Of a stretch of 50,487 nt of DNA, positions 45,501 to 50,487 are shown piece by piece. Each line of letters opens with the position of its first letter. Positions within the stretch are counted from its first letter, which is position 1. Source of the stretch: an uncultured Lachnospiraceae bacterium (GTDB lineage Bacteria; Bacillota; Clostridia; Lachnospirales; Lachnospiraceae); the NCBI GenBank assembly GCA_944375815.1, contig CALWBA010000085.1, forward strand, positions 1 to 50,487, in the 5' to 3' direction. The translations under genes and the position numbers were made by a program. The notes under the pieces were generated by a model. It made no database searches. It saw only the letters and a program-made list of their open reading frames with translations, and had not been told where the DNA came from.

Positions 45501-46149
45501 ACTGATCTTTGGAAAATCCATCCTGTACTACATCAATAGTAAAGTTATCCTGTACAACCTGCGGTAATTCGCTGATTTTTGCGTTTACCTGTTCTTCGGC
45601 ATATTCTAAAGCAGTGGTGGCTTTTGTACCATCATTTGTATTATACGGAACAGATACTGTTGCATCCTCGAAAATATCCTCTAACTGGAGACGATTAATT
45701 ACCTGCTCAGACCAATAGAAAGGTACTGTAATGGTATATGGAATTTTTGCAGTGGTACCAGATGACAGCTTGATATACAGATTTCCTACTACGTTTACAT
45801 TTCCGCCGTTTTCCTTGTCTTCTGCAGACAAGGAAGAAAGTAACGTATTGTTATCTGTAGTGAGGAATGTATCGAAAGTTGCAGCAGTATTTCCAAGAAC
45901 ATCTAACTTTTTTACAGCATCATTAAAGGCTGTAGCAACATCTCCCCATGTGCTGTCTGCCATAGAGTAGTATGCCGGCATTTCAGCTTTAATAGCGGTC
46001 ATGCTATTCTGTAATGCATCACGTGCTGCATCAGCTTCTTCTTTGTCGGTACCTGTTAAACTTTCATAATCAACATCGGCAGCTTTTACGTCCTGAACAC
46101 TGCTCATAGCAGTACCAGGTACAGCTGTACCGCCGGTAAACACCTGGAA
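42571..46149 (-). CDS. Silent surface-protein cassette 2 (no start, no signal-peptide N-terminus)
   Basis: Open frame of 1192 codons bounded upstream by TAA at 46150-46152. It begins FQVFTGGTAVPGTAMSSVQDVKA, so it holds the second half of the signal peptide and the VKA cleavage site but not the basic/hydrophobic start. A GTG at 46143 lacks an SD. The mature part is divergent, with Ig-like segments and a Big_3-like PTKDTYKIGEKLD domain parallel to the expressed protein. The last 120 residues are nearly identical to the expressed gene's wall module (about 10 differences). No promoter is seen between it and the NapH-like gene upstream. Confidence 0.8.
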   Translation of the reverse strand, partial: FQVFTGGTAVPGTAMSSVQDVKAADVDYESLTGTDKEEADAARDALQNSMTAIKAEMPAYYSMADSTWGDVATAFNDAVKKLDVLGNTAATFDTFLTTDNNTLLSSLSAEDKENGGNVNVVGNLYIKLSSGTTAKIPYTITVPFYWSEQVINRLQLEDIFEDATVSVPYNTNDGTKATTALEYAEEQVNAKISELPQVVQDNFTIDVVQDGFSKDQWTGRVVVKNVLWGESNNKTTITVSVEEKNSEEAEGVLNSLNVPTVSVDQSYINVGTVGADFFNEIIAPAIKDADRRISSVEISDDNYGEIVVADAEDNKSWEGIVTITLTNGAAATGKVTVPLKADASAAYKDITLVYDRRTDASKNVELGDKAYNELDYTGVSIRLTKKDGTTEQYTDAKGIADAVSKGAIVIDTSEYEKNSIGSCMVYFRLVNDNTKKVDLPVTVHKTQTVKAEDVNLTKITALKSKDETILKAQKADGNNFTVTVLKAGTVDAELTDDKGNTITVTFVVDNKGNIDVQTDFNGTGTRKSFDSIGAKLAVGQDVTMVVQEEDVAEAAYETDAKGNDYLKVTPKAVGKTNIEIHFGDAGKFVYVVPVTIGKTGAVTIGQVNGDITVSGVSISAATKKALADGNYYAEADALSNSAKVKACVSEAIDVDNNKLIIKAKLASGKVVEDSLSFSKVDFGFTNSSDFGAKKAFVNVGFGGKWLESSNSQVQITLKEKFECDNNSTDTLYGNSSLGLVATRYTISPSDKNYVSVSLENGKVTIKAENPEGTVSNSTITFYDANGAQATVKVGTTDYKFTTPDIAGLDLTKATINWTAPTKDTYKIGEKLDLTGASFSYIPKTNDPTITLNLTEDMFDGFDSSKVTGNQTITFQYGGVTKTFDISVDAATLTVNASDMGANSDEKIKSASFVDGESDIKLDVVRDTYVKVSAEAVDQKAVLTIKTDKGNTYQANLTVDKDGNFTAEKVTVFNKHQVTISSAELGLAPAGASSEDNGIVTADTKEDSVTLTSVKPGTAKVTVTDTNGNQALIDVTVNADGSISTDITPYVEPEEQHWVQDGSDWYYYEDGKMVVSDWRYVTEADPYNNNEVGKVWYHFGSDGKMQRGWIVDETGWKIYLLDSNGRMMHSQWVNAPAQESLNRPAGLYKLTDDGAVQMNGWAKSVDNENIEWFCNAGNGLFEVDNPASWRVIG
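46110..46131 (-). other. Proposed recombination site, silent copy 2
   Basis: The same 22 bp as silent copy 1 with palindromic core GGTACAGCTGTACC. Upstream sequence is unrelated from the next base. Same orientation as copy 1, inverted to the expression copy. Confidence 0.65.
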
Positions 46150-46333
46150 TTACTACCGAGATTTAAATCGGTTTACACCAAATTTGGAAGATGAAAAATT
46201 AAAAAAAAGAACAATTTTCTGTTTGTCTATTCCCTGGATTTTGCAAAAAAATTTACAGGAAGACTTTCTTTAAGAAAACTGTTCTTTTATGAAAATAATC
46301 GTATACCGGATAGGCGAAAATTTGACTGTTTCT

Positions 46334-47176
46334 TTAGTGAATTGCCCCATGCGGGCATTTCTTTTTGCATTCCCCGCAGCGAATGCACTCCATACTGTTG
46401 GGTTTCTCGGACGCATCGATATCCATCATACAGACTTTGCGGCAGACACCGCATTTTGTACAGGCCGTTTTGTCAATCCGATATCTTCGAAAAGCAATCG
46501 GATTGAAGAACCCGTAAATTGCACCCAGAGGGCAGAGATACTTGCAGAATGGCCGGTACACCCAGAGCGACATGAGAATTAAAATCACCAGAATCAGACT
46601 TTTCCAGGCAAACAGCCATCCGATGGAGGCACGGATCCCGCTGTTTAAGAGTGCCAGAGGAACTCCTGCGGTCAGCGTTCCGGAAGGACAGATATATTTG
46701 CAGAAATATGGTGCACCGATGCCGTAAGCGTCAAGCGCGAAGAGCGGCAGTATAATCACAAAACCCAGGAGCAGTCCGTATTTCACCCATTTCAAAAAGC
46801 GATGGCCGGGCAGACTTTTGCGTTTTCTGAAAAAGGGTATTTTATACAGCAGATCCTGAATCAGACCGAACGGACACAGCCATCCGCAGACGAAGCGTCC
46901 CATTATGGAGCCGATGAGCAGAAAGAATCCGATCAGGTAAACAGGCAGACGGCTGCCTGGAGCAGCGAAAGCGGACTGAAGGGATCCTAAGGGGCAGGAG
47001 CCGAGAGCGCCGGGGCAGGAGTAACAGTTGAGCCCGGGGACACACACGTTTTTAAGAGAACCGGCATAGATCGTACCCTCGGTGAAGCCTTTTGCATATC
47101 CGTTGGTAAGTGCAGTGAAGCAGAGCTGCACAATCAGACGGATATGGTTTTTCAGGCGGGCGGCCAGCCTAACCAA
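46334..47176 (-). CDS. NapH/CcoG-like membrane 4Fe-4S protein
   Basis: 280 residues, about four to five membrane segments. Cys motifs CGWLCPFG and CKYLCPLGA are typical of NapH-type electron carriers. Two C-terminal ferredoxin clusters read [11 protein letters not shown] and [16 protein letters not shown]. Probably passes electrons at the membrane, for thiol or metal reduction given the TlpA-like neighbour (inference). The likely start is TTG at 47174-47176, overlapping the stop of the CXXC mini-gene by 8 nt with GGAG 10 nt before: translational coupling. No internal ATG is suitable. Confidence 0.85.
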   Translation of the reverse strand: MVRLAARLKNHIRLIVQLCFTALTNGYAKGFTEGTIYAGSLKNVCVPGLNCYSCPGALGSCPLGSLQSAFAAPGSRLPVYLIGFFLLIGSIMGRFVCGWLCPFGLIQDLLYKIPFFRKRKSLPGHRFLKWVKYGLLLGFVIILPLFALDAYGIGAPYFCKYICPSGTLTAGVPLALLNSGIRASIGWLFAWKSLILVILILMSLWVYRPFCKYLCPLGAIYGFFNPIAFRRYRIDKTACTKCGVCRKVCMMDIDASEKPNSMECIRCGECKKKCPHGAIH

Positions 47177-47312
47177 TGCCGATACACTCCAGACAGATCC
47201 GCGCCGCTTTTGACCAGACCTGTGCTGCTTCTCCGTGCTGGATTCCGGCGAGTATCAGTATGATTCCGGCGGCAGCCAGAAAAGCTGCCGCGATGTTTTT
47301 CTTTCTTTCCAT
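47169..47312 (-). CDS. CD1871A-family CXXC mini-protein
   Basis: 47 residues: basic start MERKKN, one hydrophobic segment (about 7-23), then ICLECIGIG at the C-terminus with the CXXC-like CLEC. This matches the short CD1871A-type proteins that accompany TlpA-like and NapH-like genes in Clostridia. It sits between those two genes, 8 nt after the TlpA-like gene and overlapping the NapH-like start. Probably a small membrane redox partner; function unproven. Confidence 0.8.
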   Translation of the reverse strand: MERKKNIAAAFLAAAGIILILAGIQHGEAAQVWSKAARICLECIGIG

Positions 47313-47320
47313 GGTGTCTC

Positions 47321-47866
47321 CTATCTGCTGGCCAGTAAATCGTCAATAATGGATTTCCAGTTATCTTTATCCTTTGCTCCGGCAACGCTTCGCAGAATAT
47401 TTCCGTCGGAGTCAACGAAATATGTTGACGGTACAGCGATAACATTTTTCAGCTGATTCTCCAGAAGGTTCCGGGAGGGCAGCAGATGAAGGTAATCCGC
47501 GCCGGTCTGCTCGATGAGCTCCTGCGCTTTTTCCACCTGTGACTATACGAATTCACCGGATGAGTCTGCCGTATCGAGAACAATGCCTATAATCTGGAAG
47601 TCTGAGCTGTCGTATTCTGATGCCAGCTCACCCAGGTCCGGCATTTCATTGAGGCAGGGACCGCAGGATGTCGCCCAGACATTAAGCATGGTGACTTTGG
47701 AACTCTTTAAGACTTCCTGGTCGATGCTTGTCCCATCCACAGCAGTTGCCGTGAAAGAGGAAAACTGTCCGGAGGAGGATGTCTGTTCCTCTGTGCCGCA
47801 TCCTGTAGCCAGGAGCGATGCAGACAGACAAAGAACCGCGGCTATTCGTTTCAGACTTTTCATCAT
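47321..47866 (-). pseudogene. TlpA-like thioredoxin lipoprotein interrupted by in-frame TAG
   Basis: Two halves lie in one frame, split by TAG at 47543-47545. The first 107 codons give a lipoprotein signal (LLATGC, Cys23) and the thioredoxin active site WATSCGPC near 69-76. After the stop the frame continues SQVEKAQELIEQ to cis-Pro AVPSTYFVDSDGNIL and a normal end. Full length would be 181 residues, standard for TlpA/ResA-like reductases. The truncated product lacks the second half of the fold, so this is a nonsense pseudogene or a sequence error. SD aaagga 7 nt before ATG 47866. Confidence 0.85.
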
Positions 47867-47900
47867 ATGATAATCCTTTCTTTTACAAAAATTCTTTATT

Positions 47901-47930
47901 ATTGTATGGTAAAGCGTCGTGGAAAGTCAA
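47901..47930 (-). promoter_or_regulatory. Promoter of the redox operon
   Basis: Minus strand: TTGACT, 18-nt spacer, TACAAT. Confidence 0.7.
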
Positions 47931-47949
47931 CTGAAAATGTCCGTGCTGA

Positions 47950-47978
47950 TTGAAATCTTTTTCGGAGAATAGTAAAAT
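47950..47978 (+). promoter_or_regulatory. Promoter of the NrdG-type gene
   Basis: TTGAAA, 17-nt spacer, TAAAAT. Confidence 0.65.
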
Positions 47979-48026
47979 AGCGGCAGAGGGTCAGGGTGAC
48001 CTGATTTTATGCGGCAGGAGGTTATT

Positions 48027-48722
48027 ATGACGATACATGGATTTAATAAACTGACGCTTCTGGATTTCCCGGGAAAGGTGGCATGTACGGTTTTTTTCGG
48101 AGGCTGTAATTTCCGCTGTCCGTTCTGCCATAACGGAAATCTTGTTTTGCATCCGGACAGAGAGCCGGTCGTTGAAGAGGAGCAGGTGTTCAGGGTACTG
48201 GAGAAGAGAAAAGGGATTCTGGACGGTGTGTGCATTACCGGAGGTGAGCCGACGCTGCAGAGAGAGCTGCCTGCGTTTATCACCCGTATCAAGTCAATGG
48301 GCTATCTGGTGAAGCTGGATACAAACGGTTATCGTCCCGAGGTGCTGAAGATGCTGGTGGAAGATCGCCTGGTGGATTATGTGGCTATGGATATCAAGGC
48401 GTCTCCCTCCAGATATCCGCAGGTCTGCGGTCTGGAGGGACTGGAGATTTTGAAGATTCAGGAGTCTATTGAATATCTGATGGAGAGTCATGTGGATTAT
48501 GAGTTCCGTACCACGGTGATGCGTGAGTTCCATCAGAGGGAAGATTTTGAGATCATAGGAAAGTGGCTGAAGGGATGCAGGAGGTATTTCCTGCAGGGAT
48601 ACCGGGAGTCTGATTTTGTGATTTCTCCCGGGTTTACAGGGTATTCCAGAGAACAGCTGGAACGTTTCAGGACGCAGCTTCTGAAATATATCCCGCAGGT
48701 AGAGGTGCGCGGCGTGGAATAG
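48027..48722 (+). CDS. nrdG: Anaerobic ribonucleotide reductase activating protein, radical SAM
   Basis: 231 residues. CNFRCPFCHN (about 28-37) is the radical SAM CX3CX2C cluster; VCITGGEPTLQ near 71 binds SAM. The N-terminus TIHGFNKLTLLDFPGKVACTVFFGGC and the length match the longer NrdG type, which generates the glycyl radical in class III reductase. No nrdD is next to it. SD caggagg, 6 nt before ATG 48027. Convergent with the next gene, 5 nt apart. Confidence 0.88.
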   Translation: MTIHGFNKLTLLDFPGKVACTVFFGGCNFRCPFCHNGNLVLHPDREPVVEEEQVFRVLEKRKGILDGVCITGGEPTLQRELPAFITRIKSMGYLVKLDTNGYRPEVLKMLVEDRLVDYVAMDIKASPSRYPQVCGLEGLEILKIQESIEYLMESHVDYEFRTTVMREFHQREDFEIIGKWLKGCRRYFLQGYRESDFVISPGFTGYSREQLERFRTQLLKYIPQVEVRGVE

Positions 48723-48727
48723 GGCGC

Positions 48728-49594
48728 TCATGCGAGCGTCCGGTACCAGTAGCCGAAGCGCACGTTTTCCCCCAGATTTGCGCATGAGGGCTTAAAATGG
48801 GAGTAGCCGAAGAGTTCTGCCATAAACTGTTCCCGCGCGGAGTAGATGCCGGGGACGCCGATGATGCAGGAAGTCTTTGTGCGCCCCAGCAGCAGATGGC
48901 GGTAGTTGTAATAGCCGTACAGCAAAAACTGATTGGATGATATGCACCATCCCATTCGCTGAAGCGAGGAAAAATCTTTAGGTGTGATTTTGACGCAGTC
49001 CGTGATTTCATCATCCCCGAAAGGTGAGAATATTTCCCAGGTATGCAGCACCTGCTCCCTGCGTTTGGACAGTGTGTCTTTTGGTGTTTCGGATTCTCCG
49101 TCTGCAGAGGCGATATGCATCTCTTCGGGCTGTGCTTCGGGCGTTTGCTGTGAAATTTCCTCAAGAGCTGGTTCGGGTTCAGGTGCAGTATCAGGTTCCG
49201 GTTTCCACACGGTAAATGCAGAGGGGAGAATGGGCAGATCGTCCCATTGTGTGGCATAGATTTTTCCGTTTCCGGCAAAGAAGATCATGCCGCCGAGCTG
49301 CTGAAGCGAGAGGCCGGATTCTCCCAGATTTTTGGGATCTGCAAGTATGGATCCGTAGACGCAGCCGTTTGATGCTGGAAGATTTCCGAGAAATATTCCC
49401 GCAATGCTGTCATTGCGCCTGATAAAACCATAGATGTCTGCAAAGGTGCCGTCCGGCAGGGAGAAGGCGCTGATTCGCAGCGTGATCTGGCAGCGGCGAT
49501 TTCTGGAATCTACCTTGACAAATCCTCTGTTTTCACCTTTAATATCTTTGTGGTATTCATAGAGGTAGGAAACAAATCTCTGATAATCTGACAT
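48728..49594 (-). CDS. Lachnospiraceae protein of unknown function (DUF6128-like)
   Basis: 288 residues. The N-terminal domain (about 1-130) starts MSDYQRFVSYLYEYHKDIKGENRGFVKVDSRN. A Pro/Glu-rich linker (about 135-170) follows. The C-terminal domain (about 185-288) contains HTWEIFSPFGDDEITDCVKITPKD and HLLLGRTKTSCIIGVPGIYSAREQFMAELFGYSHFK. No signal peptide or membrane segment. The pattern resembles a Lachnospiraceae domain I recall as DUF6128; no function known. SD aaagga precedes ATG 49594. Confidence 0.7.
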   Translation of the reverse strand: MSDYQRFVSYLYEYHKDIKGENRGFVKVDSRNRRCQITLRISAFSLPDGTFADIYGFIRRNDSIAGIFLGNLPASNGCVYGSILADPKNLGESGLSLQQLGGMIFFAGNGKIYATQWDDLPILPSAFTVWKPEPDTAPEPEPALEEISQQTPEAQPEEMHIASADGESETPKDTLSKRREQVLHTWEIFSPFGDDEITDCVKITPKDFSSLQRMGWCISSNQFLLYGYYNYRHLLLGRTKTSCIIGVPGIYSAREQFMAELFGYSHFKPSCANLGENVRFGYWYRTLA

Positions 49595-49664
49595 ATGACA
49601 AATCCTTTCTGGAAGCTGTATCACAGTTATCCTTACAGAAAGGTATGAGGAAAGGGCGGAAAGT

Positions 49665-50177
49665 ATGAGGGCAACCGGAGAAAAAGACAGAGGGCACGAA
49701 TATTATATGAAGGAGGCGATCCGTCAGGCAAAGAAGGCGGAAGCGCTTATGGAGGTGCCGATCGGGTGCGTGATTGTGTATGAGGGAAAGATTATTGCCC
49801 GGGGTTATAACAGGAGAAATACGGATAAAAATACAATTTCCCACGCGGAGATGAACGCTATTAAAAAGGCAAGCAAAAAGCTGGGGGACTGGCGGCTTGA
49901 AGGATGTACGATGTATATTACGCTGGAACCGTGTCAGATGTGTGCCGGAGCTATTGTGCAGGCGCGCGTCAGCGAGGTCGTGATCGGAAGCATGAATCCC
50001 AAGGCAGGCTGTGCCGGATCCATCCTGAATCTTTTGGAAATGCCCCAGTTTAATCATCAGGTTCAGGTAACGCGCGGCGTGATGGAAGAGGAGTGCAGTC
50101 AAATGCTCAGTGAATTTTTCCGAAAACTCCGAAAAATAAAGAAAGAGGAAAAATTAAAAGAAAAGGAATTGACGTAA
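49665..50177 (+). CDS. tadA: tRNA adenosine(34) deaminase TadA
   Basis: 170 residues. Makes inosine at the wobble base of tRNA-Arg(ACG). Zinc/catalytic motifs HAEMNAI (His-Ala-Glu near 65) and LEPCQMCAGAI (PCxxC near 87-94) are intact, and SMNPKAGCAGS is the usual TadA segment. The Lys-rich C-terminus (about 150-170) is a little long. The SD is weak (ggaaagggcggaaag). Divergent from the unknown-function gene. Confidence 0.93.
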   Translation: MRATGEKDRGHEYYMKEAIRQAKKAEALMEVPIGCVIVYEGKIIARGYNRRNTDKNTISHAEMNAIKKASKKLGDWRLEGCTMYITLEPCQMCAGAIVQARVSEVVIGSMNPKAGCAGSILNLLEMPQFNHQVQVTRGVMEEECSQMLSEFFRKLRKIKKEEKLKEKELT

Positions 50178-50197
50178 GGGCTCTTTGGAACTATAAT
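50169..50197 (+). promoter_or_regulatory. Promoter of tRNA-Ser
   Basis: TTGACG overlapping the tadA stop, 17-nt spacer, perfect TATAAT. Confidence 0.85.
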
Positions 50198-50221
50198 AGA
50201 CAGGTACTTAATGTTTTGTCT

Positions 50222-50309
50222 GGAGACGTACCGAAGAGGCCGTAACGGGAATGACTCGAAATCATTTTGTCCCATCCGGGGCACGTGGGTTCGAATCCCA
50301 CCGTCTCCG
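50222..50309 (+). tRNA. tRNA-Ser (anticodon CGA)
   Basis: 88 nt. Acceptor GGAGACG/CGTCTCC with discriminator G. Anticodon stem AATGA/TCATT with loop CTCGAAA gives CGA, reading UCG. A long variable arm typical of tRNA-Ser, and T-arm GTGGGTTCGAATCCCAC. CCA is not encoded. Confidence 0.96.
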
Positions 50310-50324
50310 TAGGAAAGAGAGTGA

Positions 50325-50360
50325 GCAATGGACGGTTTAGATGCCGTCCATTGCTTTTTT
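50325..50360 (+). terminator. Terminator of tRNA-Ser
   Basis: Perfect 11-bp stem (50325-50335/50344-50354), 8-nt loop, then six T. Confidence 0.9.
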
Positions 50361-50363
50361 CTT

Positions 50364-50487
50364 GTGCGCCTGGCGGCGCACGTTTCTTAAGGGTGCAAGT
50401 CCCAAATCTGCCCGGTAGCGGGAAAGATATAGCCGAAGGCAAGGGTGATCACCGTGAGGTGGAATCTGAAGGAAGCCGGATGTGGGG
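50364..50487 (+). mobile_element. 5' end of a group II intron (cut by window edge)
   Basis: Starts GTGCG, the group II 5' boundary, and continues with AAGGGTGCAAGTCCC, AGCCGAAGGC and CCGTGAGGTGGAATCTGAAGG, patterns of bacterial group II intron domain I. It begins 3-4 nt after the tRNA terminator T-run. Insertion just behind terminator hairpins is a known habit of class C introns. Subclass and any reverse transcriptase lie outside the window. Confidence 0.75.

Noticed and set aside
46143..46143. GTG as true start of silent cassette 2
   Set aside because: No SD or promoter. The product would lack the basic N-terminus and hydrophobic core of a signal peptide although it keeps the cleavage site.
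35394..46149. Minus-strand surface genes as ordinary decayed pseudogenes
   Set aside because: Both frames stay open for over 1100 codons and both are cut at the same codon of the signal peptide. Decay would scatter stops and end points.
47543..47545. TAG as pyrrolysine codon
   Set aside because: No pyl genes in the window, and TlpA-like proteins do not use pyrrolysine. A nonsense mutation is simpler.

Overview
The window looks like chromosome of a gut-type Lachnospiraceae (Clostridia). Evidence: Gram-positive promoters and strong Shine-Dalgarno sites, long-form HPF, an FMN riboswitch on ribU, a CspABC-like subtilase, a CD1871A-type CXXC mini-protein, and large Ig-like surface proteins ending in a choline-binding-like wall module. 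No phage or conjugative backbone is visible. An intron fragment enters at the right edge.

Left half (1-24.8 kb), mostly housekeeping: popT/DUF368, a small lipoprotein, a eukaryotic-type HisA, hpf, secA, an AraC regulator, a DapF paralogue with both catalytic cysteines changed to serine, prfB with programmed +1 frameshift, an aspartate-family operon (ACT regulator, hom, apgM-like putative homoserine kinase, lysC), small membrane proteins, tex, FMN riboswitch-ribU-NUDIX, a subtilase, an ABC exporter and two aminotransferases including HisC.

Middle (24.8-46.2 kb), the unusual part: a surface-protein locus that looks like a recombinational expression switch. One 1269-aa protein (25264-29073, +) has promoter, long leader, SD and full signal peptide. 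Two related cassettes (35394-38885 and 42571-46149, both -) have fully open frames of about 1160-1190 codons but no promoter, SD, start or signal-peptide N-terminus. Their similarity to the expressed gene begins abruptly, in the same frame, at a 22-bp sequence inside the signal-peptide region with palindromic core GGTACAGCTGTACC. A large serine recombinase lies between the two silent cassettes. Inversion between the expressed site and either silent site would place a different mature protein behind the same promoter and signal peptide. Two further secreted proteins with their own starts (29334, 31501) and the functional dapF lie inside the potentially invertible DNA.

Right end (46.3-50.5 kb): a redox operon (TlpA-like lipoprotein broken by an in-frame TAG, CXXC mini-protein, NapH-like ferredoxin), an NrdG-type radical SAM activase, a DUF protein, tadA, tRNA-Ser(CGA), and the 5' end of a group II intron just after the tRNA terminator.

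All assignments were made by reading the sequence. No database search was run.
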